A stretch of DNA of 64,000 nucleotides from Streptomyces misionensis (GTDB lineage Bacteria; Actinomycetota; Actinomycetes; Streptomycetales; Streptomycetaceae), in the NCBI RefSeq assembly GCF_900104815.1, contig NZ_FNTD01000004.1, positions 5,100,501-5,164,500 of the forward strand. Reading direction: 5' to 3'. This document shows positions 52,670 through 60,382 of this stretch, piece after piece. Position 1 is the stretch's first letter. Every line of letters begins with the position of its first letter. The position numbers were made by a program, and so were the translations under genes. The notes beneath the pieces are model-generated. The model saw nothing but the letters and a program-made list of their open reading frames with translations, searched no databases and was not told where the DNA came from.

Positions 52670-53332
52670 ATGGAGACGACGAGTCGGGTGGGCGCGACGG
52701 CGCCGGCCCCGGAGGGCGGGCAGGGGTTCGCCTCCGACCGCCGCACGGTCGACGCCTACCTGCGGGCGCCCTTCCCCTGGTACGGGCTCGACGAGGCGTT
52801 CACGGGGCCGCGCTGGCTGATGCAGGTCGGCATGGCCTCCGACGGCGCCGTGGAGCACGGCTCGATCGGGCACGGTGACACGCCCTCCGTCCTGCACGAG
52901 GGCGTCACCGGGGAACCGAGGGACAAGTTCGCGGTCGTGGTGACCGTCGCCGCGCACCCGTCCCGGCGGACCGACGACGGGACGGGTCTGCTGGAGGCGA
53001 CGTCGGTGTCCTCGGCCGCCTGGCTCGCGGGGGTGGGACTGCTGTCCTTCACCTGGCCGGGGCAGCTGGACCACACCCTGCGGGACGACTGGCTGGAGCA
53101 GCAGACCGAGACGGCGTGGGCGCTGGCCGACGATCTCGGCGGGCCGGAGTGGTCCCGTCTCTCGCTCCCGGTGGACGGGGTGGCCGCGGACTTCCACTAC
53201 CGGGAGTCCGAGTTCGGGTGGGTGCTCGCCGGTACCACCGAGGCGGGGGTGCATCTCGGCGCGTACGGCCGGGGGATGAGCGCGTACGGTCTCGGGTTCG
53301 CCGCGGTCGAGGACGTTTCCGCCTACGTGTGA
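52670..53332 (+). CDS. conserved hypothetical protein (Streptomyces type)
   Basis: 220 residues. ATG at 52670 with GAGGAGG 11 bases upstream. No signal peptide or TM helix. I do not recognise a family; the RDKFAVVVTVAAHP and LEATSVSSAAWLAG segments suggest an alpha/beta fold. It ends 6 bases before a strong bidirectional terminator. Could be a Streptomyces-specific addition to the sigE locus. Confidence 0.7.
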   Translation: METTSRVGATAPAPEGGQGFASDRRTVDAYLRAPFPWYGLDEAFTGPRWLMQVGMASDGAVEHGSIGHGDTPSVLHEGVTGEPRDKFAVVVTVAAHPSRRTDDGTGLLEATSVSSAAWLAGVGLLSFTWPGQLDHTLRDDWLEQQTETAWALADDLGGPEWSRLSLPVDGVAADFHYRESEFGWVLAGTTEAGVHLGAYGRGMSAYGLGFAAVEDVSAYV

Positions 53333-53337
53333 TCCTC

Positions 53338-53363
53338 GGGGCGCCGGTTCGTTCCGGCGCCCC
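53338..53363. terminator. bidirectional terminator between the hypothetical gene and mrp
   Basis: Perfect 10-bp stem GGGGCGCCGG / CCGGCGCCCC with TTCGTT loop, between converging stops at 53332 and 53383. Confidence 0.8.
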
Positions 53364-53382
53364 TTCGGCGTGGACCGACGGC

Positions 53383-54516
53383 TCAGAACTTGTTCTTCGG
53401 GGTCAGCCCCAGGGACATGCCCGACAGACCGCGCTGCCGGCCGCCCAGCTTGCCCGCGATCGAGCGCAGGGCCGCGCCCGCGGGGGAGTCGGGGTCGGTC
53501 AGCACGACCGGCTTGCCCTCGTCGCCGCCCTCGCGCAGCCGGACGTCGATGGGGATGGAGCCGAGGACCGGGACCGAGGTGCCGGTGGTGCGGGTCAGGC
53601 CGTCGGCGACCAGCTGGCCGCCGCCCGTGCCGAAGACGTCGACCATCTCGCCGCAGTGCGGGCAGGGCAGGCCGGACATGTTCTCGACCACGCCGACGAT
53701 CTTCTGGTGCGTCTGCACCGCGATGGAACCGGCGCGCTCGGCCACCTCGGCCGCCGCCTGCTGCGGGGTCGTGACGACCAGGATCTCGGCGTTCGGGACC
53801 AGCTGGGCCACGGAGATCGCGATGTCACCGGTGCCCGGCGGCAGGTCGAGCAGCAGGACGTCCAGGTCGCCCCAGTAGACGTCCGCCAGGAACTGCTGGA
53901 GGGCCCGGTGCAGCATGGGGCCGCGCCAGACCACCGGGGCGTTGCCCGGGGTGAACATGCCGATGGAGATGACCTTCACGCCGTTCGCCGACGGCGGCAT
54001 GATCATGTTCTCGACCTGGGTGGGACGGCCGTCCGCGCCCAGCATGCGCGGCACCGAGTGGCCGTAGATGTCGGCGTCCACGACGCCCACCTTGAGACCG
54101 TCGGCCGCCATCGCCGCCGCCAGGTTCACCGTGACCGAGGACTTGCCGACGCCGCCCTTGCCGGAGGCGACCGCGTAGACCCGGGTGAGGTTGCCCGGCT
54201 TGGCGAACGGCACCTCGCGCTCGGCCTGGCCGCCGCGCAGTGCCTCGGCCAGCTCCCGGCGCTGCTCGTCGCTCATCACGTCGAGCGTGACGTCGACCCG
54301 GGTGACGCCCTCGACCCGCGTGACGGCCTCGGTGACACGCCGGGTGATCGTGTCGCGCATGGGGCAGCCGGAGACCGTCAGGTACACGGTGACCGCGACC
54401 GCGCCGTCCTCCCCGATCTCCACCGATTTGACCATCCCCAGCTCGGTGATGGGGCGGTTGATCTCGGGGTCGTTCACCGTCGCCAGTGCCTCGCGCACCG
54501 CGTCTTCCGTAGCCAT
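53383..54516 (-). CDS. mrp: Mrp/NBP35-family Fe-S cluster carrier ATPase
   Basis: 377 residues. ATG at 54516 is preferred; the longer version reads into the upstream gene. N-terminal FeS_assembly_P domain (GMVKSVEIGEDGAVAV; GCPMRDTI), then the deviant Walker A ASGKGGVGKSS (residues 119-126 region), switch DLPPGTGD, and the cluster-binding CPHC (GLPCPHCGEM). It loads Fe-S clusters onto apo-proteins and fits next to the fdxA/SDH theme. The start has no Shine-Dalgarno; TACCAT lies 7 bases before it (leaderless candidate). Confidence 0.94.
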   Translation of the reverse strand: MATEDAVREALATVNDPEINRPITELGMVKSVEIGEDGAVAVTVYLTVSGCPMRDTITRRVTEAVTRVEGVTRVDVTLDVMSDEQRRELAEALRGGQAEREVPFAKPGNLTRVYAVASGKGGVGKSSVTVNLAAAMAADGLKVGVVDADIYGHSVPRMLGADGRPTQVENMIMPPSANGVKVISIGMFTPGNAPVVWRGPMLHRALQQFLADVYWGDLDVLLLDLPPGTGDIAISVAQLVPNAEILVVTTPQQAAAEVAERAGSIAVQTHQKIVGVVENMSGLPCPHCGEMVDVFGTGGGQLVADGLTRTTGTSVPVLGSIPIDVRLREGGDEGKPVVLTDPDSPAGAALRSIAGKLGGRQRGLSGMSLGLTPKNKF

Positions 54517-54523
54517 AAGGACG

Positions 54524-54529
54524 ATGGTA
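54524..54529 (-). promoter_or_regulatory. -10 element (TACCAT) of a possible leaderless promoter for mrp
   Basis: TACCAT (minus strand) lies 7 bases before the mrp ATG and fits TAnnnT. There is no Shine-Dalgarno. Confidence 0.4.
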
Positions 54530-54559
54530 CGGCGCCCTCGGGCGCCTGGGGGTAGCACC

Positions 54560-55171
54560 TCAGCGGTCGTCTGCGTCACGTCCCGGCGGGCGTTCCGTCC
54601 GTTCCGCCGGGAATACGACCGGTCCCCCGTGGCCGCGGCGTTCCATCTCCTTGAGCATGTCCTGTAGCTCGGTGCGGATCCAGTCGCGGGTGGCGACCTC
54701 GCCGAGGCCCATCCGCAACGCGGCGATCTCCCGGGTCAGATACTCGGTGTCGGCGATGGACCGCTCGTTCTGCTTACGGTCCTGCTCCAGGTTGACCCGG
54801 TCGCGGTCGTCCTGCCTGTTCTGCGCGAGCAGGATCAGCGGGGCCGCGTAGGAGGCCTGGAGGGACAGCGCCAGGGTCAGGAAGATGAACGGGTACTGGT
54901 CGAACCGCAGGTGCACGGGCGCGGCGACGTTCCACACCACCCAGACGATGATGACCACCGTCATCCAGACGATGAAGCGTCCCGTGCCGAGGAACCGGGC
55001 GATCCGCTCGGACAGCCGGCCGAAGGCGTCCGGGTCCCATTCGGGCAGGAGCCGCCGGCGGGGCGGGCGCGGCTGGTCGAGCCGGGGCGTGCGCGGGCGG
55101 GTGGCGGCCGTGGCGCCCGAGGGGGCGCGCTCCCGGCCGTGCTCGCGGCTGCCTTCGCGCTCAGGCGTCAT
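54560..55171 (-). CDS. DUF1003-family membrane protein
   Basis: 203 residues with two TM helices (about residues 68-88 and 96-115) and a Q/D/R-rich cytoplasmic region (QNRQDDRDRVNLEQDRKQNE) that is the DUF1003 signature. Starts inside the end of the MgtE_N gene (11-bp overlap), so the two are coupled. Function unknown; its conserved position between Mrp and MgtE-like genes is also found in M. tuberculosis (Rv1230c-1232c) as I recall. Confidence 0.87.
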   Translation of the reverse strand: MTPEREGSREHGRERAPSGATAATRPRTPRLDQPRPPRRRLLPEWDPDAFGRLSERIARFLGTGRFIVWMTVVIIVWVVWNVAAPVHLRFDQYPFIFLTLALSLQASYAAPLILLAQNRQDDRDRVNLEQDRKQNERSIADTEYLTREIAALRMGLGEVATRDWIRTELQDMLKEMERRGHGGPVVFPAERTERPPGRDADDR

Positions 55172-56462
55172 GGTGCGTGGCCCCCTCGTCCCCTTCGGGG
55201 CTCTCCTCCAGGTGGAACTCGGTCTCGCGCCAGTCGTCGGGCAGCATGTGGTCCAGTACGTCGTCCACGGTCACCGCGCCCAGCAGCGACCCGGCCTCGT
55301 CCACCACGGGCGCGGCCACCATGTCGTAGGTGGCGAAGAACCCGGCGATGACCGGCAGCGTGTCGTCCGGCGACAGCGGTTGCAGGTCGTCGTCCAGGAG
55401 TGAGCTGACCAGGGTGTACGGGGGGTCGCGCAGCAGCCGCTGGAAGTGGGCGGTGCCCAGGTACTTGCCGGTCGGGGTCTCGTCCGGCGGGCGGCAGACG
55501 TAGACCTGGGCGGCGAGCGCGGGGGAGAGGTCGGGGTTGCGGACGCAGGCGAGCGCGTCGGCGACGGTGGCGTCCGGGCGCAGCACGATCGGCTCGGTGG
55601 TCATCAGACCGCCGGCCGTGTGCTCCTCGTACGACATCAGCCGGCGCATGTCGGCCGCGTCGGCGGGCTGCATCAGGCTGAGCAGCCGCTCCTTGTCCTC
55701 CTCCGGCAGCTCGCCCAGCAGGTCGGCCGCGTCGTCCGGGTCCATGGCCTCCAGGACGTCCGCCGCGCGCTCCTCCTTCAGCTTGCCGAGGATCTCGATC
55801 TGGTCGTCCTCCGGCAGCTCCTCCAGGACGTCGGCGAGCCGGTCGTCGTCCAGGGCGGCGGCGACCTCGGCGCGCCGCTTGGCGGACAGGTGGTGCAGCA
55901 CGTTGGCCAGGTCGGCGGGGCGCAGCTGTTCGAAGGTGGCGAGCAGGTTCTCGGCGCCCTGGCCGTGCTCCTCCAGGGAGAACCCGGAGACGGCCGCCCA
56001 CTCCACGGTCAGCGTCTCGCCCTTGGCCCGCCGGAAGGCGCCGCCCTTGCGCCCCTTGCGGACGAAGACGCGGTCGACCTCCCAGTCCCGGCGCGCGGGC
56101 AGCTGCTGCACGGACACGTCGAGGACGGTGGCCTCCTCGCCGGTCTCCTCCAGGGTGACCCGCTTGTCCAGCAGCTCGCCGAAGACCAGCCGCTCGGTGG
56201 GCCGTTGCTCGAAGCGGCGGACGTTCATGACGCCGGTGATGATGACCTGCCCGGAATCGATGCCGGTGACCCGGGTCATGGGCAGGAAGATGCGGCGCCG
56301 GGTGGCGAGTTCGACGACCAGCCCGAGCACGCGCGGCGGCCTGCGGCCCACGCGCAGCATCACGACGAGGTCGCGCACGCGGCCCACCTGGTCGCCGTTC
56401 GGATCGAAGACGGGGACCCCGGCGAGGTGCGAGACGAAGATCCGGGGAGCGCCGGCTGCCAT
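55161..56462 (-). CDS. soluble MgtE-N/CBS domain protein (Mg2+-sensor type)
   Basis: 433 residues. N-terminal ~110 residues form a PRC-barrel-like module (FVSHLAGVPVFDPNGDQVGR), then the MgtE N superhelix (LADVLEELPEDDQIEILGKL, repeated acidic helices) and a tandem CBS pair (MTTEPIVLRPDATVADAL; AVTVDDVLDHMLPDDWRETE). The MgtE transporter domain is absent, so this is not itself a channel. It may sense Mg2+/nucleotide and act on the overlapping DUF1003 protein. ATG at 56462 has AGAGGA 9 bases upstream. Confidence 0.9.
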   Translation of the reverse strand: MAAGAPRIFVSHLAGVPVFDPNGDQVGRVRDLVVMLRVGRRPPRVLGLVVELATRRRIFLPMTRVTGIDSGQVIITGVMNVRRFEQRPTERLVFGELLDKRVTLEETGEEATVLDVSVQQLPARRDWEVDRVFVRKGRKGGAFRRAKGETLTVEWAAVSGFSLEEHGQGAENLLATFEQLRPADLANVLHHLSAKRRAEVAAALDDDRLADVLEELPEDDQIEILGKLKEERAADVLEAMDPDDAADLLGELPEEDKERLLSLMQPADAADMRRLMSYEEHTAGGLMTTEPIVLRPDATVADALACVRNPDLSPALAAQVYVCRPPDETPTGKYLGTAHFQRLLRDPPYTLVSSLLDDDLQPLSPDDTLPVIAGFFATYDMVAAPVVDEAGSLLGAVTVDDVLDHMLPDDWRETEFHLEESPEGDEGATHHDA

Positions 56463-56718
56463 GGTTCTGCTTCCTCTGCTGCCGCGGCCCGGGGCACGCC
56501 CGTGGCCTGGGAATCGCTCTGCGTTTCGGGTTGTCCGCCTGGTCGGCGGGTCGTTGCGGAATTGCTCGGATTTGCCCGCACGGGTGCGCTTCAGGCTAGC
56601 CCGTACCGCTTGGATACGCCCTGGTGGGGGGTCCGGACGGACCGGCTCCGCCGGGGGCCGGGGCACCGGTACGCTGCGGTACGCCGCTGAAGGAACCGTC
56701 GGAAAGGCGACCTCACCT

Positions 56719-57468
56719 GTGACTGCGATTCCCCCCGGCCGTACCCGTCTGGTGACCGCGATCTGCGCGCTGGCCGTGACCGGCGCGGCGGTGCTCACCG
56801 GGTGCGGCGACGACCCGGACGCGGGGACGAACGGCGTGGGCAGGCTGCCCGCCGGGAAGATCCAGGCCAGGACCCGGGCGGCGGCCGACGCGGCGCCCGC
56901 GGTACGGCTCGCCGGGACCGTGGTCACCAGCGGCCGCACGTACCGGCTGGACATGCGGCTGAAGTCCGACGGCGGGACCGGCTCGGTGACCTCCGAGGGC
57001 GCCACGTTCCGGCTGCTGCGGGTGGGCAGCCAGCTGTACCTGAAGGCCGACGCGGACTTCTGGCAGCAGGCCGACGGCGAGAAGGGCACCGGCTCTAAGG
57101 GCGCGGGGGCCGCGGCCAAGCTCGACGGCAAGTACGTGAAGGTGCCGCAGGGGGACCCCGCGTACAAGAAGTTCAGCGGCTTCACGGACAAGGACGTCCT
57201 CCTGGCTGGTCTGCTGACACTGCACGGCACGCTGGCGACGGACGGGCACCACGCCCAGGCGGGTACCCGCACCATCCGCATCACCGGCGACCACGGCTCC
57301 GGTGGCACCCTGGACGTCTCCCTCCAGGGCACCCCCTATCCCCTCGCCCTCACCCGCGCGGGCGACGCGGGCACGCTCCGGTTCTCCGACTGGGGCAAGA
57401 ACTTCCCGCTCGCCGAGCCCGCGGACTCGGAGACGGTGGACTACGGGCAGCAGCTGCCGGCGTCGTGA
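56719..57468 (+). CDS. LppX/LprAFG-like lipoprotein
   Basis: 249 residues. GTG at 56719 with GGAAAGG upstream. Signal peptide ends at lipobox VLTGC, making it surface lipid-anchored. The mature part has a LolA/LppX-type half barrel (RLKSDGGTGSVTSEGATFRL; GSQLYLKADADFWQQ), suggesting it binds a lipid. Mycobacterial LppX/LprG carry lipids between envelope leaflets; the same role here is inference. Confidence 0.78.
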   Translation: MTAIPPGRTRLVTAICALAVTGAAVLTGCGDDPDAGTNGVGRLPAGKIQARTRAAADAAPAVRLAGTVVTSGRTYRLDMRLKSDGGTGSVTSEGATFRLLRVGSQLYLKADADFWQQADGEKGTGSKGAGAAAKLDGKYVKVPQGDPAYKKFSGFTDKDVLLAGLLTLHGTLATDGHHAQAGTRTIRITGDHGSGGTLDVSLQGTPYPLALTRAGDAGTLRFSDWGKNFPLAEPADSETVDYGQQLPAS

Positions 57469-57603
57469 ACCCGGGGCGGTGACCGCCCGCCACCTCTGTT
57501 CGCCCGCACCGGCGTCACCGCCGCCGCGACGACGGCCGTACGCCACGGCGGTGATCCGCCGTCACGGCGACGACCCGTGGGCCGGGCTCGCCCGGCTCCG
57601 GCG

Positions 57604-58113
57604 CTACCGGCCCTTGCGGCGCTTGGCCAGCAGCCTCGGCAGGGCCGCCGGGACCGGGCGGCGCGTCGTCGCCGGGGTCGGGACCGGTCTCTGTGCGAGG
57701 TCCCCGGCGGGCAGCGGCGCCACCGGACCGGCCGGCACCAGCCGGAGCACCCGGCACTCGCGGGCCCAGCGGTCCGGCATCCGCTCCGCGTCGGGGGCGT
57801 TCAGCCGCTTGCCCTTCAGCTCGCCGACCGCCGCCTCCCACTCCGGGGTGCCGGCGGGCAGCTCGGTGACGGTCGCCGGGAAGGACACGAGCCGGCCGCC
57901 CTTGTCCTTGCTGCGCACGGTCACCTCGGCGGTCGCGCCGTCGGCCAGCCCGGTCAGCGGCTGCTCCCCGGGCCCGTCGCCGACCAGGCACACCGCGCCC
58001 TCGTGCCACACGTGCCACAACGCACGCGCGGCACCGGCGCCGGCGACCCAGACGAGGCCGGACTTCTTGGCGGCCTCCTCGATGAGAGCCCGGTCGAGCA
58101 GCTCGCTTGTCAT
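57604..58113 (-). CDS. conserved hypothetical protein, possibly PNPOx-like split barrel
   Basis: 169 residues, ATG at 58113. The stretch GLVWVAGAGAARALWHVWHE followed by AEVTVRSKDKGGRLVSFPA resembles the core of FMN-binding split-barrel proteins, but catalytic residues are not obvious. The C-terminus is Pro/Arg-rich (PAALPRLLAKRRKGR). It lies 22 bp before the corA start on the same strand. Confidence 0.65.
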   Translation of the reverse strand: MTSELLDRALIEEAAKKSGLVWVAGAGAARALWHVWHEGAVCLVGDGPGEQPLTGLADGATAEVTVRSKDKGGRLVSFPATVTELPAGTPEWEAAVGELKGKRLNAPDAERMPDRWARECRVLRLVPAGPVAPLPAGDLAQRPVPTPATTRRPVPAALPRLLAKRRKGR

Positions 58114-58135
58114 GCGCTCACCCTATCCGCGCCGC

Positions 58136-59263
58136 TCACAGCCAGCCGTTGCGCTTCAGCGTCCGGTGGATGCCCAGACACAGCGCCACCGTGATGCCCA
58201 TGATCACCGGGTAGCCGTACTTCCAGTGCAGCTCGGGCATGTACTTGAAGTTCATGCCGTACACCCCGCACACCATCGTCGGCACGGCGATGATCGCGGC
58301 CCACGCGGTGATCTTCCGCATGTCCTCGTTCTGCGCGACCGACGCCTGCGCCAGGTTGGCCTGGAGGATGGAGTTGAGCAGTTCGTCGAAGCCCAGCACC
58401 TGCTCCTGGACCCGGGCGAGGTGGTCGGCGACGTCCCGGAAGTACTTCTGGATGTCCGGGTCGATCAGCCGCATCGGCCGCTCGCTGAGCAGCTGCATCG
58501 GCCGCAGCAGCGGCGCCACCGCCCGCTTGAACTCCATGACCTCGCGCTTGAGTTGGTAGATCCGCGCGGAGTCCACACCGCGCGAGACCCCGCCCCGGCC
58601 CGGCGAGAAGACCTCGGTCTCCACCTCGTCGATGTCGTCCTGCACCGCGGCGGCGACCGCGATGTAGCCGTCCACCACGTGGTCGGCGATGGCGTGCAGC
58701 ACCGCCGAGGGGCCCTTGGCCAGCAGCTCCGGGTCGTCCTGCAGCCGGTGCCGCAGGGCCCGCAGCGAGCCCTGGCCGCCGTGCCGGACGGTGATGAAGA
58801 AGTCCCGGCCGGTGAAGCACATCACCTCGCCGGTCTCCACGACCTCGCTGTTGGCGGTCAGCCGGTCGTGCTCGACGTAGTGGATGGTCTTGAAGACGGT
58901 GAACAGGGAGTCGTCGTACCGCTCCAGCTTGGGCCGCTGGTGTGCCTGCACCGCGTCCTCGACGGCCAGCGGGTGCAGCCCGAACTCCCCGGCGATACCG
59001 GCGAATTCGGCCTCGGTCGGCTCGTGCAGACCGATCCACACGAAGCCCCCGTCGCGCCGCACCAGCCGCATCGCCTCCTGCGGGGTCAGCGGCTTCGCGC
59101 TCGGCAGGCGCCGGCCGTCGCGGTAGACGGCGCAGTCGACCACGGCCGAGGGCGTGGCGGGGTCGCGCGTGGTGTCGTACGGCGCCGACGGCGCGGGCGT
59201 GGCCTTGCGGGGCGCGACGCGGGAGGGACGGACCACGGCGCGCAGGTCGCGGATCATCGACAT
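58136..59263 (-). CDS. corA: CorA magnesium/cobalt channel
   Basis: 375 residues, ATG at 59263. A cytoplasmic helical funnel (RLQDDPELLAKGPSAVLHAIAD) precedes two C-terminal TM helices with the selectivity loop YGMNFKYMPE (GMN at 336-338), which fixes the family. Low Mg2+ typically opens it. The MgtE_N protein at 55161 is 1.7 kb away, so this is a local magnesium cluster; corA also stands at this place in M. tuberculosis (Rv1239c). Confidence 0.95.
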   Translation of the reverse strand: MSMIRDLRAVVRPSRVAPRKATPAPSAPYDTTRDPATPSAVVDCAVYRDGRRLPSAKPLTPQEAMRLVRRDGGFVWIGLHEPTEAEFAGIAGEFGLHPLAVEDAVQAHQRPKLERYDDSLFTVFKTIHYVEHDRLTANSEVVETGEVMCFTGRDFFITVRHGGQGSLRALRHRLQDDPELLAKGPSAVLHAIADHVVDGYIAVAAAVQDDIDEVETEVFSPGRGGVSRGVDSARIYQLKREVMEFKRAVAPLLRPMQLLSERPMRLIDPDIQKYFRDVADHLARVQEQVLGFDELLNSILQANLAQASVAQNEDMRKITAWAAIIAVPTMVCGVYGMNFKYMPELHWKYGYPVIMGITVALCLGIHRTLKRNGWL

Positions 59264-59483
59264 GGGCAGGCTCCTTCGCGGCAGGCAACGAAAGACCGCC
59301 GGTGACGGGTGGAACTACCCGGAATGAGGACGTCCTTCAGGGGTCTCCCCTCCCGCGAGGCAGGGGAAGGATGTTTGGCTCGTCCACAAAGCGGGGAGCA
59401 CCGCACCGTTGCGGTGGCGACTTCGCTGCTGATGCAGAACTGACGCAGATCAGGCAAAGCGAAACGAAGTGCTCTTCCGGACA

Positions 59484-59603
59484 GTGACGCGCACGGGAAG
59501 GTGGCAGCCGGCCAGATCGGGAATCAGCCAGTGGCTACGAGCCGGTGACTACATCAGCGGGCGGAAGAGCGAGTGGTACTACCAGGTCGACTTCGATCCA
59601 TGA
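59484..59603 (+). pseudogene. possible C-terminal gene fragment of 39 codons
   Basis: Reading frame GTG 59484 to TGA 59603. The last part, QWLRAGDYISGRKSEWYYQV before DFDP and stop, has strong Streptomyces codon bias (16 of the last 18 codons end in G or C) and aromatic-rich protein-like composition, unlike the surrounding DNA. There is no convincing ribosome-binding site and nothing recognisable upstream. It may be the remnant of a lost gene or a small intact gene. Family not identified. Confidence 0.3.
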
Positions 59604-59755
59604 CAGCCCCACCTCCTCCGGCCGGTCCCTCGTAAGGGAGTCCTTTCGGTACCGGGACCTGATAGCGACGCTTCGCGTGCCGTCCCGAACCACCGGCTCA
59701 GAGTACCAGCCGCCCTCGCTGTCAAGGTGCCGCTTTGCCCGCTACTGACGAGTTC

Positions 59756-59761
59756 TATGCT
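59756..59761 (+). promoter_or_regulatory. -10 element (TATGCT) of a leaderless promoter for the SUFU-domain gene
   Basis: TATGCT ends 6 bases before the ATG at 59768; a TTTGCC hexamer lies 16 bases upstream as -35. No Shine-Dalgarno is present. Confidence 0.5.
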
Positions 59762-59767
59762 CACCGC

Positions 59768-60352
59768 ATGGTTGATGTTCTTCCTCTGGTCGAGGCACGG
59801 TTGGCCACCGCGCTGGGCGCCGCGGACGCGCGGGCGGCCGTCACCTTCCTCGGCACGGACCGCGTCGAGGTGCTCCGCTTCACCGAGGGGGACGTCGTCC
59901 GGTACGCGACCCTCGGCATGTCCGCGCATCCCATGACCGATCCCACCGCGCTGGTCGCCGATCCCGTCAAGGGCCCCCGGGCCGAACTGGTGCTGTCGCT
60001 CCGCGTGGGCGTCGCCGACACCGACAAGGTGCTCCGCCCGCTCGCCGTGCTCGCCGCGTCCCCGCAGGTGGAGGGGTTGGTCGTGGCCCCGGGCAGCTCC
60101 CTGGACGTGGGCGAGCCGCTGTGGCCGGGCGCCCCCTTCACCTCGGTCCTGGTGGGCGAGGGCGGCGGGCTGGTCGAGGACCTGGAGCTGGACGCCCCGC
60201 TGGAGCCCGTGCGGTTCCTGCCGCTGCTGCCCATGACGCCGAACGAGGCCGCCTGGAAGCGGGTGCACGGCGCCCAGGCGCTCCAGGAGCGCTGGCTCGC
60301 GCACGGCACGGACCTGCGGGATCCGGTCCGCAGGTCCGTGCCGCTGGAGTGA
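59768..60352 (+). CDS. suppressor-of-fused (SUFU) domain protein
   Basis: 194 residues. ATG at 59768; an upstream TTG-type start at 59735 is unlikely given the leaderless promoter. DVLPLVEARLATALG, YATLGMSAHPM and AELVLSLRVG are characteristic of the SUFU fold, and the C-terminal FLPLLPMTPNEAAWKRVHGA is the best-known SUFU motif. In bacteria it often acts as an immunity or interaction module; there is no toxin beside it here, so the function is unknown. Confidence 0.88.
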   Translation: MVDVLPLVEARLATALGAADARAAVTFLGTDRVEVLRFTEGDVVRYATLGMSAHPMTDPTALVADPVKGPRAELVLSLRVGVADTDKVLRPLAVLAASPQVEGLVVAPGSSLDVGEPLWPGAPFTSVLVGEGGGLVEDLELDAPLEPVRFLPLLPMTPNEAAWKRVHGAQALQERWLAHGTDLRDPVRRSVPLE

Positions 60353-60382
60353 GCAAGCTCACCGTGCCGCCGCTCGGCTGGC

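Larger units (their letters stand above)
59264..59767. promoter_or_regulatory. 504-bp region between corA and the SUFU gene
   Basis: No full gene. For corA (minus) a GAAGGAG ribosome-binding site lies about 10 bases from the start, followed upstream by a small hairpin CGGGT/ACCCG; no known Mg2+ riboswitch was recognised. For the SUFU gene a leaderless promoter is listed separately. A short codon-biased ORF ending at 59603 looks like a gene fragment (listed separately). Confidence 0.5.

Noticed and set aside
55161..57332. Long version (723 codons) of the MgtE_N/CBS gene
   Set aside because: The extra N-terminal 290 codons lie antisense to the lipoprotein gene and have no domain; the ATG at 56462 has an RBS.
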